Shown: positions 1 through 8,512 of the stretch, piece by piece
Position numbering within the stretch: position 1 is the first letter of the stretch
Layout: each line of letters starts with the position of its first letter
Origin: Legionella sp.
GTDB lineage: Bacteria > Pseudomonadota > Gammaproteobacteria > Legionellales > Legionellaceae
DNA length: 38,994 nucleotides
Assembly (NCBI GenBank): GCA_030694525.1
Contig: JAUXYG010000182.1
Location: 1 to 38,994 of the forward strand
Direction: 5' to 3'
Position numbers and translations under genes: made by a program
The notes under the pieces: generated by a model
The model's database searches: none
Told to the model about the DNA's origin: nothing
Seen by the model: only the letters and a program-made list of their open reading frames with translations

Positions 1-839
1 TCAATATCTTCTGTGATAACCCGGAACGCAAACACATCGGTGATTTCAGTAAAAGAGGCTTTTTTCTGTCGCATTTTGCGATAGATGCTGTATAAATGCT
101 TTTGTCGGCCAAAAACCTGTTCGTAAGGGATTTTTAATTGAGCCAGCGCGTGTTGCAAATCTTTTTCAATAGTTTGGGTCAATTCGCGACGATTCCCGCG
201 CGATTTTTCTACCGCGGACTTGATGGCGCGATACCGCATGGGGTATAACGCTTGAAAACCAAGGTCCTCGAGTCCCACATAAATGGAATGCATCCCTAAA
301 CGATTAGCAATAGGTGCATAAATTTCGAGCGTCTCAATGGCAATTCGTCTGCGTTTGGCATAAGGCATAGCGCCAAGAGTTCGCATATTATGGAGGCGAT
401 CTGCCAGTTTAACGATGATAACGCGGATGTCTTTGACCATGGCCAAAACCATTTTGCGAAAATTTTCCGCCTGGGCTTCTGCTTTGGATTCAAATTTAAT
501 TTTGGTAAGTTTGGTGACTCCGTCTACAAGGGCGGTGACGTCTTCCCCGAATTGGCGGGTTAAATCTTCTTTACTTATGGAGGTATCTTCAACAACATCA
601 TGGAGCAAGGTCGCCATAATGGTTTGATAATCCAGACGCATACGAGCAAGGATTAACGCTGCGGCGACTGGATGAGTAATATAAGGCTCGCCCGAACGAC
701 GCATTTGACCTTGGTGTGCTTTTTCAGCAACCAGAAACGCCTGGTAACATTTTTCTATTTGCGCCTGCTCAAGGTAGCATTTAAGCTCTTCATCGAGCTC
801 CTTAAAGTAGCTCACGCAGTACTCCCTTATGTCCAACAT
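1..839 (-). CDS. spoT: Bifunctional (p)ppGpp synthetase/hydrolase SpoT, N-terminal part
   Basis: SpoT makes and degrades the stringent-response alarmone (p)ppGpp in the cytoplasm. The visible 279 codons read without a stop to the window edge and carry the HD hydrolase domain: GEPYITHPVA near the start, the HD pair in LLHDVVEDT, and LADRLHNMRT. After it comes the beginning of the synthetase domain (GRQKHLYSIYRKM, then TDVFAFRVI). The C-terminal half (rest of the synthetase, TGS, ACT) lies outside the window. The start is the ATG at 839; an in-frame GTG eight codons later is an alternative. It lies downstream of rpoZ on the same strand, the classic gmk-rpoZ-spoT order. The intact HD motif favours SpoT over RelA, whose hydrolase is usually degenerate. 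Confidence 0.95.
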   Translation of the reverse strand, partial: MLDIREYCVSYFKELDEELKCYLEQAQIEKCYQAFLVAEKAHQGQMRRSGEPYITHPVAAALILARMRLDYQTIMATLLHDVVEDTSISKEDLTRQFGEDVTALVDGVTKLTKIKFESKAEAQAENFRKMVLAMVKDIRVIIVKLADRLHNMRTLGAMPYAKRRRIAIETLEIYAPIANRLGMHSIYVGLEDLGFQALYPMRYRAIKSAVEKSRGNRRELTQTIEKDLQHALAQLKIPYEQVFGRQKHLYSIYRKMRQKKASFTEITDVFAFRVITEDI

Positions 840-969
840 GGCTATAATACCTCTCGTTGTTCAAATTATGGCTTTATGCTTCGCTTATAATAAGTGCTTT
901 GCTTAAATACCATAACTTAAACAGTCAGGTGGTATATCGAGGGCTTGCCTCATACTGCAAAGTCACCAA

Positions 970-1173
970 TTATTCTTTATCTAATATATCAGCAGTGACA
1001 AATCCTTCAGCAATTTCACGCAATGCGACTACAGTCGGCTTGTCATTTTCCCATTCAACCATTGGCTGATCACCACGAACAGCAATTTGACGGGCGCGTT
1101 TTGTTGCTACCATCACTAATTCAAATCGATTTGCAACATGCTCCAAACAATCTTCAACGGTTACTCGTGCCAT
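970..1173 (-). CDS. rpoZ: DNA-directed RNA polymerase subunit omega
   Basis: Omega is the small subunit that helps fold and assemble beta-prime into RNA polymerase. The 67-residue product starts [13 protein letters not shown] and contains the family motif [15 protein letters not shown] followed by a VALREIAEG segment. I chose the ATG at 1173, not the longer frame, because GGAGG lies a few bases upstream and the family starts with this motif. The length is slightly shorter than the E. coli protein, which has a longer tail. It sits between gmk and spoT on the same strand, as in many gammaproteobacteria, and is probably cotranscribed with them. Confidence 0.96.
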   Translation of the reverse strand: MARVTVEDCLEHVANRFELVMVATKRARQIAVRGDQPMVEWENDKPTVVALREIAEGFVTADILDKE

Positions 1174-1244
1174 AAATCCTCCGGTCATTAAACAAATCAC
1201 TCTTTTGGCTCAGAGTTTTCTGTTCACAGCTCAAACCTTACATT

Positions 1245-1874
1245 TTACTGCGATGACAACAGGAATGAAAGCAATTTTGATTGTTTATTTACCTGACACT
1301 CCATTTTCAAGCGATTGGCAATCACAATAGCGCTTAATTCCATTGCCGCATGTTCAAAACTATCATTAACTATCAAATAATCAAATTCAGGATAATGGCT
1401 CAATTCATCCTGAGCCTTTTTCATCCGATCACTAATTACTTCGTCTTTATCCTGCCTACGGTTCATCAACCGTTGCTTTAACTCCTCAAGAGAAGGCGGA
1501 ATGATAAAGATACTGACTGCTTGAGGGAAAATACGCTTGATTTGCTCTGCTCCCTGCCAGTCTATATCTAATATGATATCAATACCCTGCTCTAGTCTAC
1601 TACTGATCTGCGCTACACTGGTGCCGTATAAATGATTAAATACCTCGGCATGCTCAATGAATGCATTTTCCTCAATAAGTGACTTGAACTCACTCTCATC
1701 AACAAAAAAATAATCAACACCATGTTTTTCCCCGGGTCGCATTATTCGAGTCGTATGAGATATAGATACTTCAACACGGTCCAAAGTCTCTACCAACTTT
1801 CTCACCAGACTTGTTTTGCCTCCTCCAGAGGGTGCAGCAACAATGTATAAATTTCCAGAATAATTACCAGCCAT
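1245..1874 (-). CDS. gmk: Guanylate kinase
   Basis: Guanylate kinase phosphorylates GMP to GDP with ATP in purine nucleotide synthesis. The 209-residue protein has the P-loop [10 protein letters not shown] near residue 14, the GMP-binding region ([19 protein letters not shown]), the strand [12 protein letters not shown], and the lid segment with [13 protein letters not shown]. The length is normal for the family. The frame opens at a GTG (1883) that overlaps the yicC stop region, but the ATG at 1874 gives the usual N-terminus. It follows yicC by five bases, so translation is probably coupled, and precedes rpoZ by about 70 bases. Confidence 0.97.
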   Translation of the reverse strand: MAGNYSGNLYIVAAPSGGGKTSLVRKLVETLDRVEVSISHTTRIMRPGEKHGVDYFFVDESEFKSLIEENAFIEHAEVFNHLYGTSVAQISSRLEQGIDIILDIDWQGAEQIKRIFPQAVSIFIIPPSLEELKQRLMNRRQDKDEVISDRMKKAQDELSHYPEFDYLIVNDSFEHAAMELSAIVIANRLKMECQVNKQSKLLSFLLSSQ

Positions 1875-1879
1875 TATGA

Positions 1880-2746
1880 TCACTCAATATTTTGTATTTG
1901 TTCACGCATTTGCTCTATTAAGACTTTCATCTCAACCGCAGACTGGGTTAATTCAGATGAGTCTGATTTTGAACTGAGCGTGTTGGCCTCTCTGTTTAAT
2001 TCCTGCATTAAAAAATCCAATCGCCTACCCGCCACTCTATCGCTTTGAATTGTTCGCGTGACTTCATCAATATGGGTGTGCAATCTGTCCAGCTCCTCAC
2101 TCACATCAAGCCGAGCCAAAATTATGGCAATTTCCTGTTCCACTCGGGCCTCTGATACTTCCAGCTGCACTGAATGCAAACGGGTGAGTAATTTATCCTT
2201 GCTCTGTTGTGCAAGTCCAGAAATTAAAATCCTGGCACGGGCCACTTCGGCTTTTAATCCTTGCAAACGATTTTCAACCAGAGTTTGCAACGCTTTACCT
2301 TCTTTAATTCGGGCTTGGCTTAACTCCACTACACTTTGCTCAAACAAGGATAGTGCGTGTTTCCCTATCTCTTCCATGTCTAATTGTCCTGATTCAACCA
2401 CTCCAGGCCATGCTAAAACCTTACTGACGCTTAAATCATTAGCAAGCTGATGCGACGAGGATAATTGGTCTCCCATACTTACTATTGCATTAACCATACC
2501 TATATTAATAAGCATAGACTGATTATCGGCACTTGTATTCTGATATTTAAGTTGACACTCCAGTTTCCCGCGATTAATTTTATCCCGAAGTACTGCTCTC
2601 CGTTGCGTTTCAAGACAACGGAGCGATTCTGGCAAACGAAAGGACACATCCAGATAACGATGATTAACAGACCGTATTTCCCAGGACAGATTGCCTCCAG
2701 CTATCTGTTTTTGCGTGCGGGCAAAAGCCGTCATACTATGGATCAT
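1880..2746 (-). CDS. yicC: YicC family endoribonuclease
   Basis: YicC-family proteins are conserved stress-associated proteins, reported as endoribonucleases in E. coli. The 288-residue product begins [10 protein letters not shown], the hallmark YicC N-terminus, followed by the [14 protein letters not shown] segment. It ends with the C-terminal DUF1732 region ([22 protein letters not shown]). The ATG at 2746 is preferred over an upstream in-frame start because it has a GGGA-type ribosome site and matches the family. It is the first gene of the yicC-gmk-rpoZ-spoT set and is divergent from rph, a common arrangement. The roughly 200-base divergent gap presumably holds promoters for both, but I see no convincing -35/-10 pair. 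Confidence 0.94.
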   Translation of the reverse strand: MIHSMTAFARTQKQIAGGNLSWEIRSVNHRYLDVSFRLPESLRCLETQRRAVLRDKINRGKLECQLKYQNTSADNQSMLINIGMVNAIVSMGDQLSSSHQLANDLSVSKVLAWPGVVESGQLDMEEIGKHALSLFEQSVVELSQARIKEGKALQTLVENRLQGLKAEVARARILISGLAQQSKDKLLTRLHSVQLEVSEARVEQEIAIILARLDVSEELDRLHTHIDEVTRTIQSDRVAGRRLDFLMQELNREANTLSSKSDSSELTQSAVEMKVLIEQMREQIQNIE

Positions 2747-2943
2747 ATAATTCCCATCTAGTAACTTTGCGCGAATATACCGCAATTTAACTTATTTTGA
2801 CAGAGATCCGTTCACGAATTAATCATGTTGATATCATTAATTATTTATAGAAAACGCCATTTAATGTAACAAATTGTAGTAACACCAAGAGTGCATCAAA
2901 ACCAATTAAGAGCTATACTTGCGCTTTTTTCGAGGATCTATCC

Positions 2944-3651
2944 ATGCGCCCTAGTAACCGTGAAGCCAATCAACTCCGCCCAATTAAAATTACACGTAAC
3001 TTTACCAATCATGCGGAAGGTTCCGTATTAGTAGAATTCGGTCAAACCCGAGTTTTATGTAATGCTTCTGTTATTGATGGCGTACCCCGTTTTATCAAGG
3101 GAAAAAATCAAGGGTGGGTTACTGCAGAGTACGGTATGTTACCGCGGGCAACTCACAGCCGCAGCGATCGGGAAGCCAGTAAAGGCAAGCAAGGGGGCAG
3201 GACACTTGAAATTCAACGATTGATTGGTCGCTCGTTAAGAACATGTATCGATTTGAAAGTAATTGGTGAGCACACTATAACTCTTGATTGTGACGTTATT
3301 CAAGCCGATGGTGGAACCCGCACCGCAGCCATAACTGGTGCCTGCGTTGCAATGAAAGATGCCATAAACTGGATGGTTCAAAGAGAAAAAATACGTAAAG
3401 TTCCGGTATTTAATTATGTTGCAGCAGTATCAGTAGGTATTTATCGCGGACAACCTGTACTGGATTTGGATTATGCTGAAGATGTGCTTGCAGAAACCGA
3501 TATGAATGTAGTAATGAATGAAGAGGGTCATTTTATCGAAATACAAGGCACTGCAGAAGACAGACATTTTAACCGTGATCAATTAAACAGTATGCTTGGT
3601 CTTGCAGAAATTGGAATTCCTCAATTAATTGAATTACAAAAGAACGCTTAA
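2944..3651 (+). CDS. rph: Ribonuclease PH
   Basis: RNase PH is a phosphorolytic 3'-5' exoribonuclease that trims tRNA precursors. The 235-residue protein starts [16 protein letters not shown]. It shows the conserved segments [14 protein letters not shown], the [14 protein letters not shown] phosphate-site region, [20 protein letters not shown] and [11 protein letters not shown]. The length is typical and complete. GAGG lies nine bases before the ATG. A TATACT at 2914-2919 is a possible -10, though I see no good -35 for it. The gene is followed at once by a repeat-filled gap. Confidence 0.97.
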   Translation: MRPSNREANQLRPIKITRNFTNHAEGSVLVEFGQTRVLCNASVIDGVPRFIKGKNQGWVTAEYGMLPRATHSRSDREASKGKQGGRTLEIQRLIGRSLRTCIDLKVIGEHTITLDCDVIQADGGTRTAAITGACVAMKDAINWMVQREKIRKVPVFNYVAAVSVGIYRGQPVLDLDYAEDVLAETDMNVVMNEEGHFIEIQGTAEDRHFNRDQLNSMLGLAEIGIPQLIELQKNA

Positions 3652-4209
3652 TCCTGATTCGTGCTCTTGGGGGCAATTTCCTCAATGAGAGACGTCGTTT
3701 TAACAGAAGTAAATTTCTGTCCATAAATTAACCCCCTGGATACCTCGGTCAAGCCGAGGTACGTAGGGCTTTTTATTGGGGTACAGGGTTTTTCAATGGG
3801 GTACGGTTTTTTTATAGGGTACTTCGCTTTAAGCAAAACTATATTCCACTAAGATTTACCCCCTGGATACCTCGGTCAAGCCGAGGTACGTAGGGCTTTT
3901 TAATGGGGTACAGGGTTTTTCAATGGGGTACGGTTTTTTTTAGGATACTTCGCTTTAAGCAAAACTGTATTCCACTAAGATTTACCCCCTGGATATCTTG
4001 GTCAAGCCAAGGTACATTAGATTTTACGGATACGCCGCTTAAATTAGCTCGTCTCTATACAAATCCTACGCCCCTTTGCACAAACCCTACGTCCCTCGGC
4101 TTGACCGAGGGATCCAGAAATCTCTTGCCCGAGTATAATTTATATTTTCAGAACAAAACAAAATATATATCCTACCACCTTTCAAACCGGCTGCTTAAAT
4201 GTCATAACT
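3652..4209. other. 558-base gap between rph and pilT, repeat-filled
   Basis: The gap between rph and the 3' end of pilT (convergent genes) contains the tandem repeat at 3732-4020 and one inverted copy of the dispersed hairpin repeat at 4087-4117 (CTACGTCCCTCGG, TTGA, CCGAGGGATCCAG). The rest is AT-rich. No gene is supported. The hairpins could act as transcription barriers for the two convergent genes, but they lack the T-tract of a classical terminator. Confidence 0.8.
3732..4020. repeat. Tandem repeat, about 127-base unit, 2 full copies plus the start of a third
   Basis: Two near-identical units start at 3732 and 3859 (spacing 127), and a third, diverged one starts at 3985 (spacing 126). 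Each begins with a CCCCCTGGAT run into a hairpin (3736-3766, 3863-3893, 3989-4020). The two full units then hold several GGGGTAC motifs with T-rich linkers and end in a segment reading TACTTCGCTTTAAGCAAAAC. The third copy keeps only the hairpin. Its stem differs from the others by paired changes that preserve base pairing. Open frames across this block follow the repeats and are not convincing genes. Confidence 0.9.
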
Positions 4210-5268
4210 CTAAAATGTTTTCGCGTTTACTTTCTCCAACAAACCTTTATTAACCGTCACCTCCAGAGCATTTTGTATAGAAATTGTCTTCTCTGCGACT
4301 AATTTCATTAAATGCTGCTCCAGAGTCTGCATTCCATATACTTGTCCGGTTTGCATGGCGGAGTAAATTTGCGGTAATTTATCCTCACGAATCAGGTTAC
4401 GAATAGCACTGGTGCAACGCAGTATTTCAACAACGGCTACACGTCCAGGGTTAATGGTTCTAACAAGTTTTTGTGCGATTACCAGCTGTAAAGACTCAGA
4501 CAGTTGCGAACGAACCATAGATTTTTCCTCTGCCGGGAATACATCGATTATACGACTGATTGCTTTCACAGCCGAGCTGGTATGTAGGGTTGCGATAACC
4601 AGATGCCCTGTTTCTGCTGCCGTTAAAGCCAATCGAATAGTTTCCAAATCTCTAAGTTCTCCAAGCATAATTACATCAGGATCCTCTCGCAATGCAGCTC
4701 TTAGGGCGGAATGAAAACTCAATGTATGATGATGCACTTCACGCTGAGTGATCAACGATTTTTTACTTACATGAACAAACTCAATGGGATCTTCAATCGT
4801 TAACACATGCAAGGGGCGTGATGAATTAATTTGATTAATAATAGCCGCTAAGGTAGTGCTTTTTCCTGACCCGGTAGGACCGGTTACCAGAACAAGACCG
4901 TTCGGACATTGCGTCATCTCTTCGATGACAGGAGGTAAATTTAAATCCTCGATGGTTGGAATTATATCAGGGATAATTCGAAAAACAGCAGCAATACCCC
5001 GAGATTGATAAAATACATTTATCCTGACACGAGCAAGATTTGATGTGGTAAAAGAAAAATCAATCTCCAAATTCTCTGATAAATGTATTTTTTGGTTTTC
5101 ATTCAATAAGTCATGAAGCAAAGTGGTGATACAATCAGCGCTCAATGGAGGTAGATCCATCGTTTGCAATTCACCATGAATACGCATTAACGGGGGCATA
5201 CCGGAAGACAAATGTAAATCGGAAGACTTTTGCTGCACCGCATAAGCCATTAACTGCTCTATATCCAT
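4210..5268 (-). CDS. pilT: Type IV pilus retraction ATPase PilT
   Basis: PilT is the cytoplasmic hexameric ATPase that powers type IV pilus retraction and twitching. The 352-residue protein has the N-terminal PAS-like region (MDIEQLMAYAVQQKSSDLHL), Walker A GPTGSGKSTT near residue 130, the Asp box RAALREDPDVI, Walker B LGELRD, and the His box AAETGHLVIATLHTSS. The C-terminal AIRNLIRE motif is characteristic of PilT rather than PilB. I took the ATG at 5268 (GGGAG upstream) rather than a longer frame starting 19 codons earlier. It is divergent from yggS, an arrangement seen in many gammaproteobacteria. PilU is a related alternative, but AIRNLIRE and the length favour PilT. Confidence 0.95.
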   Translation of the reverse strand: MDIEQLMAYAVQQKSSDLHLSSGMPPLMRIHGELQTMDLPPLSADCITTLLHDLLNENQKIHLSENLEIDFSFTTSNLARVRINVFYQSRGIAAVFRIIPDIIPTIEDLNLPPVIEEMTQCPNGLVLVTGPTGSGKSTTLAAIINQINSSRPLHVLTIEDPIEFVHVSKKSLITQREVHHHTLSFHSALRAALREDPDVIMLGELRDLETIRLALTAAETGHLVIATLHTSSAVKAISRIIDVFPAEEKSMVRSQLSESLQLVIAQKLVRTINPGRVAVVEILRCTSAIRNLIREDKLPQIYSAMQTGQVYGMQTLEQHLMKLVAEKTISIQNALEVTVNKGLLEKVNAKTF

Positions 5269-5379
5269 ATATGCACTCCCGGTTAAATTGAGCGTATAGT
5301 AAAATAGCTCTGGAACAGAGTACACTGCAAAATGTATTATGAATGCTTTATAAACCTTTAATTTGATGAAAATCCCGTT

Positions 5380-6075
5380 ATGACTCTTAATCGAAATTTA
5401 AAACATATCCAAGAACTCATTACTTCGAGCGAGATTCAGTTCCATCGTAAGCCTGGTAGTGTCTTACTCTTAGCGGCTAGCAAAGAACAAAGTGCCAGCA
5501 TAATAACTCAGGCATTTGAATCAGGTGTCACTCATTTTGGTGAAAATTACTTCCAGGAAGCACAAGCTAAAATAAAACTGCTCAAGCATTTAGCTATTAC
5601 ATGGCATTTTATCGGCCCAGTTCAAAGCAACAAAACAAAAGGAATTGCCACAGACTTTGATTGGGTGCACACGATTGATCGTCTTAAAATTGCCAATCTG
5701 CTTAACGAACACCGAACCAACCAGATAAAACCTTTAAATGTTTGTCTGCAAATTAATTTAGTGGGGGAAAAAACCAAATCAGGCATTGCGGTGGAGCAGG
5801 CCTCAGAACTTGCCTTTGCTGTGAGTCAGTTACCTCATTTATGCTTGAGGGGACTCATGACCATACCACCACCTCAAAACAACCCCGAAGAGCAATATGA
5901 ATTATTGATGCAATTAACCCGACTAATGCATACAATCAACACAGATAGAGGACTTTCAATGGACACCTTATCCATGGGCATGACAGATGACCTCATCCCG
6001 GCAATTAAAGCAGGATCAACAATTGTACGTATCGGAAGAGCACTATTTGGAGAACGTAAAGGTAACATTTTATGA
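5380..6075 (+). CDS. yggS: YggS family pyridoxal phosphate homeostasis protein
   Basis: This PLP-binding TIM-barrel protein (PLPBP/YggS) buffers pyridoxal 5'-phosphate rather than catalysing a known reaction. The PLP lysine lies in LLLAASKEQ near residue 35. Other family motifs follow: FGENYFQEA, WHFIGPVQSNK, GLMTIPPP, LSMGMTDDL and GSTIVRIGRALFG. The length of 231 residues is normal. The stop overlaps the proC start by four bases (ATGA), showing translational coupling. The yggS-proC-yggT order is conserved in gammaproteobacteria. The symbol is by homology to the E. coli gene. Confidence 0.95.
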   Translation: MTLNRNLKHIQELITSSEIQFHRKPGSVLLLAASKEQSASIITQAFESGVTHFGENYFQEAQAKIKLLKHLAITWHFIGPVQSNKTKGIATDFDWVHTIDRLKIANLLNEHRTNQIKPLNVCLQINLVGEKTKSGIAVEQASELAFAVSQLPHLCLRGLMTIPPPQNNPEEQYELLMQLTRLMHTINTDRGLSMDTLSMGMTDDLIPAIKAGSTIVRIGRALFGERKGNIL

Positions 6076-6863
6076 ATATAAGCTTTATTGGTTTCGGCAA
6101 CATGGCAAAGGCAATTGCCAGAGGACTTGGTAACTATCCAGAACTGTATTCGCTTTCTGCATCTGCCCCATCCCTTGCAGATGGAATAAATAAAAATAAA
6201 ATTCGCACCCATTCAGATAATAAAGAACTTATCAAAAATGCTGACCTGATTATTCTTGCAGTAAAACCCGCTCAAATGAAAGTTGTGCTTCAGGAAATCA
6301 CTCCACAATTATCTAAAAACAGCCTCTTGATATCCATAGCCGCGGGCTTGAATTTTTCCTGGTTCAGTCACTATTGCCCCAAAGAACAGGCTATTATTCG
6401 TACCATGCCGAATACACCAGCAGCGGTAGGACTCGCGGCTACCCCAATGATTGCCAATCAGTTCACCACAGCAGAGCAAAAACAATGGGCAGAACAAATC
6501 TTTACCACCATAGGTATCGTCACCTGGGCCGCCACCGAAGCCGATATGGATAGTTTTACCGCCTTATCAGGAAGTGGACCCGCTTATGTCTTTTTATTTA
6601 TAGAAGCAATGGTTGATGCAGCAGTAGCAATGGGCATAGAACCAACCATAGCCAAAAAATTTGCCCTTCAGACATTTCGCGGTGCGATAAAATTAGCGGA
6701 AAATGACGATTTGAGTTTAAACCTACTCAGAACAAAGGTAACATCACCAGGTGGAACAACAGCCGCAGCACTGGAAGTATTAAATGGGCGGTTTGATGCT
6801 CTGATTATTGCCGCTATGGAAGCAGCAAAATGTCGCTCACAGGATATAAGCGCTGCATATTAA
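6072..6863 (+). CDS. proC: Pyrroline-5-carboxylate reductase
   Basis: ProC carries out the last step of proline synthesis, reducing 1-pyrroline-5-carboxylate with NAD(P)H. The 263-residue protein opens with the Rossmann motif FIGFGNMAKAIARGL. It continues with DLIILAVKPAQ and the MPNTPAAVG segment, and carries the family signature in the C-terminal dimer domain (ALSGSGPAYVF, then TSPGGTTAAALEVL). Length and motifs look intact. It overlaps yggS by four bases and is followed by yggT after 11 bases, so the three form one operon. Confidence 0.97.
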   Translation: MNISFIGFGNMAKAIARGLGNYPELYSLSASAPSLADGINKNKIRTHSDNKELIKNADLIILAVKPAQMKVVLQEITPQLSKNSLLISIAAGLNFSWFSHYCPKEQAIIRTMPNTPAAVGLAATPMIANQFTTAEQKQWAEQIFTTIGIVTWAATEADMDSFTALSGSGPAYVFLFIEAMVDAAVAMGIEPTIAKKFALQTFRGAIKLAENDDLSLNLLRTKVTSPGGTTAAALEVLNGRFDALIIAAMEAAKCRSQDISAAY

Positions 6864-6874
6864 CGGGAGTAACC

Positions 6875-7450
6875 ATGTCAGGTTTTACAGTTGTAGGATT
6901 TTTCTTATTTTCATTAATTTTTGGCATCATTATTTTTAGCCTCTGGCTGCGTATTGCATTGCGTTATTTTCGTGTAAGCTCGTTAAATCAGTTTAATCGA
7001 CTTATTTATACAGTTACTGATCCCCTGGTCAAACCACTAAATTTTATTTTTAAAAATCATTATAAACCTGGACAAAGGTATGACTGGCCTGCATTTACCG
7101 TGCTATTAATCGTTGAGACATTAAAAATAATTGTGTTGGGTCTTGTGGTTTTTCATATCGTAATCCCGTTTAGCTACATCATTCTCTATGTAATAGCTGA
7201 CTTAATCATACAACCCTGTAATATTCTTTTTTATGCGATTTTAATTAGAGTATTAATAAGTTTTGCAAATCCAGGTTGGCAACACCCGATTGCAGATTTT
7301 TTACGATTGCTCACGGAGCCTTTGTTAGTTTGGGGCAGAAAGATTATCCCTGATATTTCTGGATTTGATTTTTCTCCTTTCATCATCCTGATTGTTCTAA
7401 AAGTAATTACTTTGTTTATCAGTGCTTACTTGCCCGGTAATTTACTCTAA
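6875..7450 (+). CDS. yggT: YggT family inner-membrane protein
   Basis: The 191-residue integral membrane protein has two YGGT repeats. Each combines hydrophobic helices with a conserved loop: FNRLIYTVTDPLVKPLNFI in the first half and FLRLLTEPLLVWGRKIIPDIS in the second. YggT proteins are linked to osmotic tolerance and cell-envelope or division functions, but the molecular role is unsettled. The ATG at 6875 with GGGAG upstream is chosen over a frame that opens inside proC. It is the third gene of the yggS-proC-yggT operon. Confidence 0.92.
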   Translation: MSGFTVVGFFLFSLIFGIIIFSLWLRIALRYFRVSSLNQFNRLIYTVTDPLVKPLNFIFKNHYKPGQRYDWPAFTVLLIVETLKIIVLGLVVFHIVIPFSYIILYVIADLIIQPCNILFYAILIRVLISFANPGWQHPIADFLRLLTEPLLVWGRKIIPDISGFDFSPFIILIVLKVITLFISAYLPGNLL

Positions 7451-7510
7451 CGGCATGAACAATTAAAACGAACTATACTTGTACTGGTGGGATACTAATA
7501 GGATAAACCT

Positions 7511-8074
7511 ATGAATCTGAAACATACTGCAAGTGTGATTATTTTATTAACTGCATCGTTCAGCCTTTTTGCGGATCAATCCTTCTATTGCCCACAAAAT
7601 CATGGTTATATAAAAGTGGGCATGACACAGGATCAGGTAATTGCAGCTTGCGGCCAGCCCTTAAGTAAGCAGGAATCCAATCAGCCCATCATGCAAAAAA
7701 TCCCCGTCCAACAGCTTATATACAACAACCAAGGTACGAGTACCGCTTTTTATGGGGTATGGAACATACCTACAGGTAGCGGTGGTACTATTCTTGAGGT
7801 TGCCGTGGTAAATAATGTGGTCCGTGCAGTAAAGGTTAATGGATCTGACAGTAATGCTTTTTCAGTGTGTCGCGGAAAACAAATCTCCGTTGGCGAACAG
7901 GTAGGCGCTGTTTATGCTGCTTGTGGCAGACCAGACGTGGTTAATAATACCTTTGTGAACCAGGTAGTACCCGATGCACCCAAACCACAAGTGTGGATTT
8001 ATCAGCCAGGACAATTTCAATCACCCATATCCTTGACTTTTGTTGATGGCAAACTACAATCCATCGACGATTAA
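7511..8074 (+). CDS. Secreted DUF2845-like protein with duplicated motif
   Basis: The 187-residue protein has a clear signal peptide (hydrophobic MNLKHTASVIILLTASFSLFA), so it is probably periplasmic. The mature part contains two related segments: KVGMTQDQVIAACGQP near residue 36 and SVGEQVGAVYAACGRP near residue 125. They look like an internal duplication of a short fold resembling BamE/SmpA-type modules. Each segment keeps a Cys in the AACG motif, and there are further Cys residues, so disulfides are possible. I assign it to DUF2845 from memory of Legionella proteins; the function is unknown. It is followed 16 bases later by a second small gene and is probably cotranscribed with it. Confidence 0.85.
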   Translation: MNLKHTASVIILLTASFSLFADQSFYCPQNHGYIKVGMTQDQVIAACGQPLSKQESNQPIMQKIPVQQLIYNNQGTSTAFYGVWNIPTGSGGTILEVAVVNNVVRAVKVNGSDSNAFSVCRGKQISVGEQVGAVYAACGRPDVVNNTFVNQVVPDAPKPQVWIYQPGQFQSPISLTFVDGKLQSIDD

Positions 8075-8090
8075 TTAAGGATCAATTCAA

Positions 8091-8372
8091 ATGAGTGAAA
8101 CTGTAGATGACATTACCATTGCTTATAGTGAAAACGGCATAGAAACCACCAAAGAACTGGACAAACAAGTGCTTACAAAAGGAGCATGGACCACCATAAT
8201 GTTCCAATATCAAGATTGGGATAACGCTAAGAATGATTATGGTCCAGTAAAATACTCAATTCGTCGATATCAAAAACGCAACAATCAATACTGGCAGAAA
8301 TCCAAATTTAACATTTCCAGTGCTGATCAAGCCCAAAAAATAGTAGACATTTTAAACACTTGGTTAAAATAA
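8091..8372 (+). CDS. Conserved hypothetical protein, 93 residues
   Basis: This small acidic-to-basic soluble protein has no signal peptide or membrane segment. It reads MSETVDDITIAYSENG, then a central block with TKGAWTTIMFQYQDWD and a basic stretch YSIRRYQKRNNQYW, and ends in a helix DQAQKIVDILNTWL. The pattern resembles a small conserved gammaproteobacterial family of unknown function that I cannot name. An AAGGATC ribosome site lies before the ATG. It follows the DUF2845-like gene by 16 bases. Confidence 0.8.
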   Translation: MSETVDDITIAYSENGIETTKELDKQVLTKGAWTTIMFQYQDWDNAKNDYGPVKYSIRRYQKRNNQYWQKSKFNISSADQAQKIVDILNTWLK

Positions 8373-8382
8373 TATTAAAATT

Positions 8383-8424
8383 AACACCTGATGTTCCATG
8401 TAGTGCATGAAACCTCAGGTTGTT
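8383..8424. terminator. Imperfect hairpin between convergent genes
   Basis: AACACCTGATGTTCCATG is followed after five bases by CATGAAACCTCAGGTTGTT. These can pair over most of 18 positions with two mismatches and one bulge. It lies between the end of the 93-residue gene and the end of the subtilisin-like gene, where a bidirectional terminator is expected. There is no strong T-tract, so it may only be a transcript-end stabiliser. Confidence 0.4.
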
Positions 8425-8512
8425 ATCTGTTCCACTTTCATTATTTGGTCATAAATTTTTTATACCACAAGCCTGGATAGAGGCATGCACATTGGTACAT
8501 ACCCCTGTTAGC

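Noticed and set aside
3648..4253. Open frames within the 127-base tandem repeat
   Set aside because: Their periodic content follows the DNA repeat, they have no start signal, and they overlap the pilT 3' end.
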